A DNA stretch of 64,000 nt, taken from an uncultured Paracoccaceae bacterium (GTDB lineage Bacteria; Pseudomonadota; Alphaproteobacteria; Rhodobacterales; Rhodobacteraceae). Numbering within the stretch: the stretch's first letter is position 1; each line of letters opens with the position of its first letter. Below the pieces are notes generated by a model. That model did not search any database and was not told the origin of the DNA. It saw only the letters and a list, made by a program, of their open reading frames with translations. The DNA lies in contig OY288155.1 of NCBI GenBank assembly GCA_958439195.1, positions 62,001 through 126,000 of the forward strand, in the 5' to 3' direction. Positions 25,216 through 34,250 of the stretch are shown here, piece by piece. Position numbers and translations under genes: made by a program.

Positions 25216-26151
25216 ATGCGTGTGGGTGTTGGTGCGGTTTTGTGTGCATGGTCTTTCCTGATGGCTGGGGGGGCGATTGCACAGGAGATGACGACCTCAC
25301 CCCGACCCCTGCCACGCCCCGGTGAAGCGGCACCTGTGACGGTTGCCCCAACCGCGACAACGATTGGCACATTTACTGGACCGGCGGCTGGAACAGCGAC
25401 GGCCATGACGACTGTGCGGCCCCGTCCGCGGCCTTTTCTTGCAGAGGCGGTGGCGGTGCCTGTTCAGGTTGCCACAGCGGCCCCGATGTTGCGGCCACGG
25501 CCACGCCCCGACGGGTTGAACCGGGCGGCCCCGGTGACAGAGGCGGCGGCGGCGAACCCGCCCCCGGTGGTCGAGCGTGAACGACGTGGCGGCCTGTTTG
25601 GCGGTTTGTTCCAGCGGCGGGAACGAGCCGAGCAGAATGCGCCAGCGGATGGATTCGTCTGCGGCGACCGTGCGATCCGGGGCGAGGAACTGGCGCGGAT
25701 CACGTCACAGGTGCAGGGCTGCGGGATCGAAGAACCGGTGCGGGTGACGCAGGTGGATGGCATCCGCCTGACCACGCCCGCAACGATTGACTGCACCACA
25801 GCGGCTGCCCTGAAGACCTGGATCAATGACGGGCTGCGCCCCGCCTTTGGCCGGCAAGAGGTGGTGGAGTTGCGGGTAGCCGCCAGTTACATCTGCCGCC
25901 CCCGAAACAACGTGCGTGGCGCAAAGATCAGCGAACACGGCCGCGGCAAGGCAATCGACATTTCAGGGTTCATCCTGTCGGATGGCAAGGAATTGTCGGT
26001 CGAGGGGAACTATAACCGCCAGATGCGGCGGGCCTATCGCGCGGCCTGCGGGATTTTCGGCACCACGTTGGGGCCGGGGTCGGACGGGTATCACGAAGAC
26101 CACCTGCATTTCGATACGGCAAGCCACCGCAACGGGGCCTATTGCCGCTAA
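25216..26151 (+). CDS. extensin-like C-terminal family protein, secreted LAS-type peptidase fold
   Basis: A 311-residue protein. Residues 1-23 form a signal peptide, 24-130 are low-complexity and Pro/Arg/Ala-rich (repeated RPRPRP), and about 150-311 is the Extensin-like_C domain. SEHGRGKAIDISGF and YHEDHLHFD supply the His/Asp/His pattern of zinc LAS peptidases, and conserved Cys (FVCGD, VQGCG, DCTTA, YICRP, AACG, YCR) suggest disulfides. A cell-wall role is likely. It begins one base after tyrA. Confidence 0.82.
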   Translation: MRVGVGAVLCAWSFLMAGGAIAQEMTTSPRPLPRPGEAAPVTVAPTATTIGTFTGPAAGTATAMTTVRPRPRPFLAEAVAVPVQVATAAPMLRPRPRPDGLNRAAPVTEAAAANPPPVVERERRGGLFGGLFQRRERAEQNAPADGFVCGDRAIRGEELARITSQVQGCGIEEPVRVTQVDGIRLTTPATIDCTTAAALKTWINDGLRPAFGRQEVVELRVAASYICRPRNNVRGAKISEHGRGKAIDISGFILSDGKELSVEGNYNRQMRRAYRAACGIFGTTLGPGSDGYHEDHLHFDTASHRNGAYCR

Positions 26152-27146
26152 AAGATTTGTGGGGCGGGGCCAAGCGGCAGGGGGCCAAGGTTCATCCAGC
26201 CCTGCTGAAAGCTGAGCGGAACGGTCAGAACCGTGGGATCGCTGCCTTGCTGTGCGTAAAGTTCCAGCGCGCGGGTCAGGGTTTGCGCGGATTGTTGCGT
26301 CACCAGCCCCGATGCGATCAGCACCGGAACAAGCTGCCGCCAGTTTTCAACGCGGATGTCGATGCGGCCCTGTGTCGTGCCATCGGCGGCGGGGGTCAGG
26401 GTGCCCGTGGCGGACAGCACCAGATCCCCCCAACGCAGCAGGCCTTCGCGCAGGGTGATGTCGGTCAATTGCGGGCGGGTGGTGGCAGAGTGGCGGTCCA
26501 GCGGGGCCGACAGGCCAAGAACGGTATCAAGGCGGATCAGGTCGATCTGTTCGGGCAGGTCGGACGCTTGTGCCAGCGCCATGCGAAAGCGGGCATCGGG
26601 GGTGAGGGTGGTCAGGTCCAGCGCCACCTCATGCGCAAGGGCGCGGTCGGGGGCGCGGCGGCTGCCGAAACGGGCCGAGGTGGCCGAAACCTCCCACCCG
26701 GAGGAGGAGGACAGCGCAAGGCCATCACCCGCGATGGCGGTGCGGTCCAGCGTCAGGTCGGTGCCGGGGATGACGATGACGCTGCCCTGGATGAGGGTGG
26801 AGGTGAGGGTTACGTCTTGGCCGGGCAGGGTAACGGTCTGTTCCTGAGGCAGGGTGGCGATGATGTGCCAGGGTTTCCAGGACATCATGAAAACCTGGGC
26901 AAAGGGCGCGGCCCAGGTGGTGCCGGTCTGGGTGTCTGTCAGGCGGGGTTCCGTCACCGTCAGGTCAAAGCGGTTGGGAAAACCCGCCACGTCGATGCCC
27001 TGATGTGTGGCCAGCAACGGGCGGCCCTGCTGCGCGGCGAACCAGGCGTTTGCGCCCTGTTCCATCGCGCGCGACCCCACGAACCAATACCCACCCCAAA
27101 GACCGGCCAGAACCAGAACCACGACCAGAATAGCCCGCATCTTCAA
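26148..27146 (-). CDS. DUF2125 domain-containing protein
   Basis: A 332-residue protein with an N-terminal membrane anchor (AILVVVLVLAGLWGGYWFVGS) followed by a periplasmic beta-rich region with many LT/TL strands. GIDVAGFPNRFDLTVTEPRL near 50-70 is the DUF2125 signature I remember from alphaproteobacteria. Function unknown. Start at 27146 (MKMRAIL) or two codons later. Its TAG and the stop of the extensin-like gene interlock tail to tail (26148-26151). Confidence 0.78.
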   Translation of the reverse strand: MKMRAILVVVLVLAGLWGGYWFVGSRAMEQGANAWFAAQQGRPLLATHQGIDVAGFPNRFDLTVTEPRLTDTQTGTTWAAPFAQVFMMSWKPWHIIATLPQEQTVTLPGQDVTLTSTLIQGSVIVIPGTDLTLDRTAIAGDGLALSSSSGWEVSATSARFGSRRAPDRALAHEVALDLTTLTPDARFRMALAQASDLPEQIDLIRLDTVLGLSAPLDRHSATTRPQLTDITLREGLLRWGDLVLSATGTLTPAADGTTQGRIDIRVENWRQLVPVLIASGLVTQQSAQTLTRALELYAQQGSDPTVLTVPLSFQQGWMNLGPLPLGPAPQIF

Positions 27147-27203
27147 CCCTTTCCTTCACCTGTGGCCTGCTGTTTACAGGGGGGGTGAAGGGAGGGCCAG
27201 CGG

Positions 27204-27752
27204 ATGACAGAAGCGTTATGGGTCTTCGGCTATGGGTCGCTGATCTGGCATCCGGGGTTTGCGGTGGCAGAGCGCGCGGTGGCGCGGTTGGGGGGGTGGC
27301 ATCGGTCCTTTTGCATGCGGTCGATCCATCATCGCGGCACGGTGGATGTGCCGGGTCTGGTGCTGGCGCTGGACCGGGCGGATGGCGCGCATTGCGATGG
27401 CGTGGCGTTTCGGGTGGAGGCGGGGGCGGAAGACGCCACCATCGCCACGCTGCGCGAGCGGGAGTTGATTTCATCGGCCTATGTCGAGGAATGGCTGACC
27501 CTGCGGCTGGCCGATGGGCGGGATGTGCGCGCGTTGGCCTATGTGATCGACCCGGATCATGTGCAGTATTGCGGCGGGTTGGCGCCGGAGGAACAGGCGC
27601 AGATCATCGCCCATGCGACGGGCGGACGGGGGCCGAACCGGGATTACCTGTGGTCCACCGCCGCGCATCTGGCGGAACTGGGGATTGCGGATGCCGATCT
27701 GGATTGGCTGGCCGCACGGGTGCGGATGATCGTCGAGATGACAGAACGCTGA
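27204..27752 (+). CDS. chaC: gamma-glutamylcyclotransferase, ChaC type
   Basis: A 182-residue protein. VFGYGSLIWHPGF at 7-19 is the substrate-binding P-loop-like motif of ChaC; WHRSFCMRSIHHRGT follows as in the family, and ERELISSAYVEEWL near 88-101 holds the probable catalytic Glu. ChaC-type enzymes cleave glutathione to 5-oxoproline and Cys-Gly. It is divergent from the DUF2125 gene with 57 bases between, and precedes the ExbB-like gene by 61 bases. Confidence 0.87.
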   Translation: MTEALWVFGYGSLIWHPGFAVAERAVARLGGWHRSFCMRSIHHRGTVDVPGLVLALDRADGAHCDGVAFRVEAGAEDATIATLRERELISSAYVEEWLTLRLADGRDVRALAYVIDPDHVQYCGGLAPEEQAQIIAHATGGRGPNRDYLWSTAAHLAELGIADADLDWLAARVRMIVEMTER

Positions 27753-27813
27753 TCTGCGCTGGCTTGGCAGGGGCTTCCGGCCTGTTATGGTAAGCGGAAG
27801 GCAAGAAACAGGC

Positions 27814-29016
27814 ATGGCACGGGCAGGGCGGATGGAAAAGCAACGCGTTGAGGCGTCCCCAACCTTTAGCCAGCCGATCCGGCAGATCGTGTTGATGCTG
27901 CTGGTTACGGTTCTGGTGGGCAGCGGGGCGTGGTTGATCCACAATGAGGTGGCGGGGATTTTCCGCGCCAACATCCTGCTGAACGGCTTTATCGCCGGGG
28001 TGTTCGTGCTTGGGGTGCTGACCTGTTTCTGGCAGGTGCTGATCCTGATCCAGTCGGTGAGTTGGATCGAGGATTTCGTCCGCCACGTTCCCGGCCATGA
28101 CGCGACCAAACCACCGCGCCTTTTGGCACCGCTGGCATCCCTGTTGCGGTCGCGCGGGGCAAAGATGCAAATCTCGGCCTCGTCGTCGCGGTCGATTTTG
28201 GAATCGGTGTCCACCCGGATCGATGAGGCGCGGGACATCACCCGATATATAGGCAACCTGCTGGTTTTCCTTGGTCTTTTGGGCACGTTTTATGGATTGG
28301 CGACCACGGTTCCGGCGGTGGTGGAAACCATCCGGTCGCTTGCGCCACAGGACGGCGAAACCGGGCTGGAGGTGTTTGAAAAGCTGATGTCGGGGCTGGA
28401 AAGCCAGTTGGGCGGCATGGGGACGGCGTTTTCATCCTCGCTTCTGGGGTTGGCCGGGTCGTTGGTGATTGGCCTTTTGGAACTGTTTGCCGGGCATGGG
28501 CAGAACCGGTTCTTCCGTGAGTTGGAGGAATGGCTGTCGTCGATCACGCGCGTCAGCCTGTCATCTGGGGATGGCGATGGCGGCGATACGGCGGCGATGG
28601 CGGCGGTGCTGGATCAGGTGCAGGCGCAGATGGATGCGTTGCAATCGCTTTATACCCAATCCGACATCACACGGGTGATGGTCGAGGACAAGATCGACGA
28701 TCTGGCCCGCGCAATCACCAAACTGGCCGAGCGGCGGGATGAAGGCGGCGGCAGTGGGGCGACAGCGGCTGCGTTGGCGCGGATCGCCGAAGGGCAAGAG
28801 CGGTTGATTGCGGCGGTATCGGGGGATGGCGAAGGCGCGATGGGCGCGGATGCCGAAAGCCGGATGCGCCTGCGGTCGATTGACGTGCAACTTTTGAAGA
28901 TCCTTGAGGAAATGTCGGCCGGGCGGCAGGAATCGCTGGCTGATCTGCGGGGTGACATTGCCTCGCTGACCGCCGCCATCCGGCAATTGTCACGCGGCAC
29001 AGTCGGGCGGGGGTAG
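27814..29016 (+). CDS. MotA/TolQ/ExbB proton-channel-like protein
   Basis: A 400-residue inner-membrane protein. Hydrophobic helices at about 20-42 and 50-75, a cytoplasmic loop, then the ExbB core pair RYIGNLLVFLGLLGTFYGLATTVPAVV and GMGTAFSSSLLGLAGSLVIGLLEL, matching the LGLLGTxxGl and GMgtAl(x)tTllGL blocks. The C-terminal about 150 residues look helical. Start is uncertain (27787, 27814 or 27832). The partner gene follows after 3 bases, giving a two-gene stator-like unit. Confidence 0.82.
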   Translation: MARAGRMEKQRVEASPTFSQPIRQIVLMLLVTVLVGSGAWLIHNEVAGIFRANILLNGFIAGVFVLGVLTCFWQVLILIQSVSWIEDFVRHVPGHDATKPPRLLAPLASLLRSRGAKMQISASSSRSILESVSTRIDEARDITRYIGNLLVFLGLLGTFYGLATTVPAVVETIRSLAPQDGETGLEVFEKLMSGLESQLGGMGTAFSSSLLGLAGSLVIGLLELFAGHGQNRFFRELEEWLSSITRVSLSSGDGDGGDTAAMAAVLDQVQAQMDALQSLYTQSDITRVMVEDKIDDLARAITKLAERRDEGGGSGATAAALARIAEGQERLIAAVSGDGEGAMGADAESRMRLRSIDVQLLKILEEMSAGRQESLADLRGDIASLTAAIRQLSRGTVGRG

Positions 29017-29019
29017 GGC

Positions 29020-30612
29020 ATGGCGCTGCGATCCCGTCGCGATTCATCCATCATCTGGCCGGGGTTTGTGGATGCGGTGACCACGCTGTTGATGGTGATG
29101 ATGTTCGTGCTGACCATCTTTACCGTGATGCAGGTGGTGCTGCGCGACACGATCACCACGCAATCGAACGAGCTGGACAGTTTGACCGACCAGATCGCGC
29201 AACTGGCCGATCAACTGGGGCTGGAGCGGCAGCGGGCGGCGGGGCTGGAGACGCAGGTGGGGGAGTTGACCGCATCGCTGACGGCGGCACAGGCCGAAGG
29301 AGAGCGGCAATCCGCGATGATCGCCACGCTGACGGGGCAGTTGTCCACGGCGCAAGGGGCGCTGAGCGATGCGCAGGGCCGGATCGCCAGTTTCGAGGCG
29401 CAGGTGGCATCGCTTCTGGCCGAACGGGATGCCGCGCGCGGGCAGGTGACGGAGTTGACGGCATCGGTGCAAGAGCTTGAGGATGCGCAACAAAGGCTGA
29501 TCACCGAGCAAGAGGCGATGCAGTTGGCGCTGGCCAAGGCGCGCGATGAGGTGGATGCCAATGCCGAAGCGGCGCGCCTGATGGCGGCGCGGCGGGCGGC
29601 GGTGGAGGCGTTGATTGCCGACCTGCGCGGGCGGGCCGAAGGGGCCGAGACCCGGCTGTCTGAGGCCGAAGCGGCGCGGTTGGTGGATGCCGAGGCGCTG
29701 GAGGCGTTGCGGGACCGGCTGAAGGGCGCGGATGACGAATTGGCGGCGATGACGCTGGCTTTGGAGGAACAAAGACGACGCGCGGAGGAGACTTTGACCC
29801 TGCTGGCGGCGGCGCAGACGGATGCGGCGCGGGCGGTGGAGGGGCAGGATACAAAGGATGCGGCGCTGGCGGCAGCCGAGCGGGCGCTGACGGCGGAACA
29901 GTCCAAGTCGTTGGAAGCAGAGCGAAAAGTGGCGCTGCTGAACGAACAGATCGGGGCGCTTCGGTCGCAATTGGCGCAGTTGCAATCCATTCTGGACGAG
30001 TCGGCATCGCGGGATGAGGCGGCGCAGGTGCAGATGGAGGCGCTGGGCAGCCAGTTGAACGCCGCCTTGGCGCAGGTGGCGGCGGAACAGCGGCGGCGGG
30101 CGGAACTGGAGGCGGCAGAGGCGGCGCGGCTGGCGGCCGAGAATGCCGATCTGGCGCGGTATCGGTCAGAGTTTTTTGGTAAGTTGTCGGAACTGCTGGA
30201 AGGGCGGGAAGGCGTGCGAATCGTAGGGGACCGGTTCCTGTTTTCCAGTGAGGTGCTGTTCCAGCCGGGGGCGGCGGAGCTGGCGCCCGAGGGACAGGCA
30301 CAGATTGCCGGGGTTGTGGAAATTCTGAATGAAATCAGGGGGGATATTCCGCCCGAGATTGATTGGATCATTCGGGTGGACGGCCATACCGATGATGTGC
30401 CTTTGTCCGGCACGGGCGAATTCAGCGACAATTGGGAATTGTCGCAGGGGCGGGCGCTGTCTGTTGTGCGGTTCATGCAGGACAGTCTGGGCTTTCCGCC
30501 CGACCGGTTGGCGGCGACGGGGTTTGGTGAGTATCGCCCAGTGGCGGCGGGGTCCGACGCGGCGGCGCGGGCGCAGAACCGGCGGATCGAATTGAAGCTG
30601 ACCGAGCGTTAG
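29020..30612 (+). CDS. OmpA-domain protein with one membrane helix and long coiled coil (MotB-like)
   Basis: A 530-residue protein. A single membrane segment follows SSIIWPGFVDAVTTLLMVMMFVLTIFTV (about 9-37), with the conserved MotB-type Asp in FVDA. About 45-375 is an Ala/Glu/Arg-rich heptad region, a very long periplasmic coiled coil. The C-terminal OmpA/peptidoglycan-binding domain (about 395-530) has VDGHTDDVPL, NWELSQGRALSVVRFM and GEYRPVAAG...NRRIELKL. It should link an ion channel to the wall. It pairs with the preceding ExbB-like gene. Confidence 0.87.
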   Translation: MALRSRRDSSIIWPGFVDAVTTLLMVMMFVLTIFTVMQVVLRDTITTQSNELDSLTDQIAQLADQLGLERQRAAGLETQVGELTASLTAAQAEGERQSAMIATLTGQLSTAQGALSDAQGRIASFEAQVASLLAERDAARGQVTELTASVQELEDAQQRLITEQEAMQLALAKARDEVDANAEAARLMAARRAAVEALIADLRGRAEGAETRLSEAEAARLVDAEALEALRDRLKGADDELAAMTLALEEQRRRAEETLTLLAAAQTDAARAVEGQDTKDAALAAAERALTAEQSKSLEAERKVALLNEQIGALRSQLAQLQSILDESASRDEAAQVQMEALGSQLNAALAQVAAEQRRRAELEAAEAARLAAENADLARYRSEFFGKLSELLEGREGVRIVGDRFLFSSEVLFQPGAAELAPEGQAQIAGVVEILNEIRGDIPPEIDWIIRVDGHTDDVPLSGTGEFSDNWELSQGRALSVVRFMQDSLGFPPDRLAATGFGEYRPVAAGSDAAARAQNRRIELKLTER

Positions 30613-30785
30613 TTCTGCTTTTTGTCAACAGGTTGCGGCGTGGCGGCTGTGCCGCTGCTGGTGCAGACGGCCAGTGCAGACGGCTGTGCATACAAATTTG
30701 GGCAGGGTGCGCGGCGGGATCGTGGTTAAGGGTGCGCTTGTGCAGGGTAGGGCCAAAATCCTTGGTAGAATTTTGTGGCCTGTGG

Positions 30786-31763
30786 TCAGGGCGTGATCGA
30801 CAGCGTGACCGTCTCGCGGCCCAGTTCCGTGGCTCCACGGGTCATCACCACATCGGCGCGGTAGTCGCCTGCGGGCCAGCCATTTGCCGGGGTGCGCTTG
30901 CCCACGGCGCGGAAGGCGATGGCCTGTGTCCTGTCGATGGGGATGGATTGGCGGATCACCTCGCCCTGCGGGCCGGTGATCGACAGGGTGAGTTGGTCGC
31001 CTGCGCGGGGGCCGAAATAGGCGGCCCAGATCACCAGAGCGGGGGTATCCGCTGGCAGGGTGGCCGGTGAAGGAAGGCCCGCCTTGATGGCGGCGAATTC
31101 CGGGACGGCGGTGGCAAAGCCTGTAGCGGTGAAGCCGAAGGGATCGTAGGCGATGGGGTCTGCCCAAAGCTGTTCCACGGCAGATGCGCCACAAGTGGTG
31201 GCAGGATCAATGGCGAAGGGGTCCAGTTCGACCCCGTCCTTGCGGATGGCCAGATGGATATGGGGAAATTCGGTGTTGCCGGATAGGCCGACAAGGCCCA
31301 GTTCCTGCCCTGCCGTCACCTGATCGCCGGGGCGGACGGCGATGCTGCCCTGTTTCATGTGGCAATATTGGGTTTCCCAGCCATCGCCGTGGTCGATGGC
31401 GACGCCGTTGCCGCAATCGCGCCCGTCCAGAGGCGGGGCGGCAGGATCGGATATGACGATGTCGGGCATCCCGTCGCGGATGCCGCGGACGGTGCCGGAG
31501 GCAGCGGCAAGGACGGCCACGCCGGATTGCATGGCGGACAGGGTGGCCAGGGCAAAATCGGTGCCGTCATGGCCGTCATAGGTAAGGGTGTTGCAGGCCA
31601 CATCGGATGTGCCGGGGCCGGGATCACGGTCAAAATAGTTCTGGATATGGCAATCATCGCCAAGGGTGCAGGCGATGGGTTGTTGGAAGGTGGGTTCGGA
31701 AAATTCAAAGGCCCCCGCCGGAAAGGCGAGGGCCAGTGTCAGAAGTGCCGATTGCCGGATCAT
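30786..31763 (-). CDS. M23 family metallopeptidase, secreted
   Basis: A 325-residue protein with signal peptide (ALLTLALAFPAGA). The peptidase domain (about 60-190) has HDGTDFA for the first zinc His/Asp, GNGVAIDHGDGWETQYCHM and HIHLAI for the second His pair, matching LytM/peptidase M23. A C-terminal beta domain with a WAAYFGPRAGD segment follows. It cuts peptidoglycan cross-bridges or activates amidases. Its ATG overlaps the clpA stop (ATGA at 31760-31763), an odd pairing. Confidence 0.87.
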   Translation of the reverse strand: MIRQSALLTLALAFPAGAFEFSEPTFQQPIACTLGDDCHIQNYFDRDPGPGTSDVACNTLTYDGHDGTDFALATLSAMQSGVAVLAAASGTVRGIRDGMPDIVISDPAAPPLDGRDCGNGVAIDHGDGWETQYCHMKQGSIAVRPGDQVTAGQELGLVGLSGNTEFPHIHLAIRKDGVELDPFAIDPATTCGASAVEQLWADPIAYDPFGFTATGFATAVPEFAAIKAGLPSPATLPADTPALVIWAAYFGPRAGDQLTLSITGPQGEVIRQSIPIDRTQAIAFRAVGKRTPANGWPAGDYRADVVMTRGATELGRETVTLSITP

Positions 31764-34081
31764 TCCGCCGTGAGAAGGGGCGGTTTCTGCCCGGTGAGGC
31801 GGGGCTTTTGCGGTTCCTGAACCTGAAGTTCGATGGCGTCATCCTTGATGACAACACGCACGACGCCACCTTTGGTGAGTTTGCCGAACAGCAATTCTTC
31901 GGCCAGCGGCTTTTTGATGTGTTCCTGGATCACACGGCCCAGGGGACGCGCGCCCATCTTGTCATCATAGCCCTTGTCACCCAGCCAAAGCGCGGCTTCG
32001 GGCGACAGTTCGATGTGAACGCCACGATCCAGAAGCTGTGCCTCGAGTTGCAGGACGAATTTTTCGACCACCTGAAGGATGACTTCCTTGCCCAGCGGGG
32101 CAAAGCTGATCACCGCATCCAGACGGTTGCGGAATTCGGGGGTGAAGATCCGCTCGATGGCGGCGGTGTCTTCGCCCGTGCGGCGTTCGCGGCCAAAGCC
32201 GATGGCGGCCTTTGCCATATCTGACGCGCCTGCATTGGAGGTCATGATCAGGATGACGTTTCGGAAATCGACGGTGCGGCCGTTGTGATCGGTCAGTTTG
32301 CCGTGATCCATCACTTGCAGCAGGATGTTGTAGACATCCGGGTGCGCCTTTTCCATTTCGTCCAGCAGAAGCACGCAATGGGGGTGCTGGTCGACACCAT
32401 CCGTCAGCATGCCGCCCTGATCAAAGCCGACATAGCCGGGGGGCGCGCCGATCAAGCGGGAAACGGCGTGCTTTTCCATGTATTCCGACATGTCGAAGCG
32501 CAGCAGTTCCACGCCCAGCGAACTTGCCAGTTGCTTGGCCACTTCGGTTTTGCCCACGCCTGTCGGTCCGGCAAACAGGTAGTTGCCGATGGGCTTTTCC
32601 GGTTCGCGCAGGCCCGCACGGGCCAGTTTGATGGAGGAACATAGCGCCTCGACTGCCTTGTCCTGACCAAAGACCACGCGTTTCAGGGTTTTTTCCAGAT
32701 CGCGCAGGGTTTCGGCGTCATCCTTGGAGACGTTCTTGGGTGGGATGCGGGCGATCTTGGCCACCACAGCCTCAATCTCTTTCGTGCCCAGCGTCTTGCG
32801 CTTTTTGTTTTCCGGCAGCAGGTGCTGTGCCGCCCCCGCCTCATCGATCACGTCGATGGCCGAGTCGGGAAGTTTGCGATCGTTGATGTAGCGCGCGGCC
32901 AGTTCCACCGCCGCCTTGATGGCGTCGGCGGTGTAGCGCAGGTCGTGATGTTCTTCGAAATGCGGCTTCAGACCCATCAGGATCTTGATGGCATCCGGGA
33001 CTGAGGGTTCGTTCACATCGATCTTCTGGAAGCGGCGGGAAAGCGCCCGGTCTTTTTCGAAGTGCTGACGGAATTCCTTGTAAGTGGTGGAACCCATTGT
33101 GCGCAGTTTGCCGCCTTGAAGCGCGGGCTTCAGCAGGTTGGAGGCATCCATCGCGCCGCCGGAGGTGGCACCCGCACCGATCACGGTGTGAATTTCGTCG
33201 ATGAACAGGATACCGTCGGGGTGATCCTCCATCTCTTTGACCACGGCCTTGAGGCGTTCTTCAAAGTCACCCCGGTAGCGGGTGCCCGCCAGAAGCGCGC
33301 CCATATCAAGGCTGTAGATCGTGGCATGGGCCAGAACCTCTGGCACCTCTTTTTTAACGATCTTCCAGGCCAAGCCTTCGGCGATGGCGGTCTTGCCCAC
33401 GCCGGGATCGCCCACCAGAAGCGGGTTGTTCTTGCGGCGGCGGCACAGCACCTGAATGGCGCGCTCCACCTCGGCCTCGCGGCCGATGAGGGGGTCGACG
33501 TCGCCTTTGAGGGCTTTGACGTTCAGGTCGACGCAATATTTGGACAGGGCGGATTCCTTGGCTTCGCCCGCCTCGGCCTTGGGGGTTTCGTGGCGTTCTT
33601 CTTCGGCGCCGGAAACCGGGCGGCTTTCGCCATAAGAGGGGTCTTTCGCCACGCCATGCGCGATGAAGTTGACCGCGTCATACCGCGTCATGTCCTGTTC
33701 TTGCAGGAAGTAGGCGGCGTTGCTTTCGCGTTCGGCGAAGATGGCGACCAGCACATTCGCGCCGGTGACTTCGGTCCGGCCCGAGGATTGGACGTGGATC
33801 GCCGCACGCTGAATGACGCGCTGGAAGGCGGCGGTTGGCACCGCCTCAGAGCCTTCGACATCAGTGACGAGGGTGGAGAGGTCATCGTCGATGAAATCGA
33901 CCAGCGTCTTGCGCAGATCATCGAGGTTGACCGAACACGCCTTCATCACGCGGGCGGCATCGGGTTCGTCGATCAGGGCCAGCAGGAGATGTTCCAGCGT
34001 GGCGAGTTCATGGCGGCGTGCATTGGCGAGGGCCAGGGCGCCGTGGATGGCCTGCTCGAGAGTCGTGGAAAACGATGGCAC
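31760..34081 (-). CDS. clpA: ATP-dependent Clp protease ATP-binding subunit ClpA
   Basis: A 773-residue AAA+ unfoldase. Two N-terminal Clp repeats (1-150), first Walker A GDPGVGKTAIAEG with Walker B LFIDEIHTVIGAG, then second Walker A GPTGVGKTEVAKQLA with CVLLLDEMEKAHPDV. The loop AAIGFGRERRTGED before IFTPEFRNRLD carries the IGF tripeptide that docks ClpP. No ClpB-type middle domain, so it is ClpA. No clpS is visible in the 169-base gap upstream. It is cotranscribed with the M23 gene. Confidence 0.95.
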   Translation of the reverse strand: MPSFSTTLEQAIHGALALANARRHELATLEHLLLALIDEPDAARVMKACSVNLDDLRKTLVDFIDDDLSTLVTDVEGSEAVPTAAFQRVIQRAAIHVQSSGRTEVTGANVLVAIFAERESNAAYFLQEQDMTRYDAVNFIAHGVAKDPSYGESRPVSGAEEERHETPKAEAGEAKESALSKYCVDLNVKALKGDVDPLIGREAEVERAIQVLCRRRKNNPLLVGDPGVGKTAIAEGLAWKIVKKEVPEVLAHATIYSLDMGALLAGTRYRGDFEERLKAVVKEMEDHPDGILFIDEIHTVIGAGATSGGAMDASNLLKPALQGGKLRTMGSTTYKEFRQHFEKDRALSRRFQKIDVNEPSVPDAIKILMGLKPHFEEHHDLRYTADAIKAAVELAARYINDRKLPDSAIDVIDEAGAAQHLLPENKKRKTLGTKEIEAVVAKIARIPPKNVSKDDAETLRDLEKTLKRVVFGQDKAVEALCSSIKLARAGLREPEKPIGNYLFAGPTGVGKTEVAKQLASSLGVELLRFDMSEYMEKHAVSRLIGAPPGYVGFDQGGMLTDGVDQHPHCVLLLDEMEKAHPDVYNILLQVMDHGKLTDHNGRTVDFRNVILIMTSNAGASDMAKAAIGFGRERRTGEDTAAIERIFTPEFRNRLDAVISFAPLGKEVILQVVEKFVLQLEAQLLDRGVHIELSPEAALWLGDKGYDDKMGARPLGRVIQEHIKKPLAEELLFGKLTKGGVVRVVIKDDAIELQVQEPQKPRLTGQKPPLLTAE

Positions 34082-34250
34082 GTTCTGGTGCTCCTGTTCA
34101 TCAGTGTTCGCGGGGGGAAGACCCGTCGAACCGCGGCCTCATGCCTTTTAGACTTCGGCTTATTTCGCCGCACTTCAAGGGTTTTCTGGGGCCAGTTGCG
34201 GTTTGCTGCAGGCTTGCCGCAAAAAGTGACCGGCAAGATGCAAAGTTTGG

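Noticed and set aside
29211..30476. 421-codon Ser/Ala-rich leftward open frame
   Set aside because: Antisense to the long coiled coil of the OmpA-domain protein; the Ser/Ala bias is a mirror of Ala/Glu/Arg codons.
27814..30612. Zorya-type phage defence system (ZorA/ZorB)
   Set aside because: The pair has MotA- and MotB-like parts, but no zorC, zorD or zorE gene follows, the coiled coil is in the OmpA protein rather than the channel protein, and neighbours are housekeeping genes.
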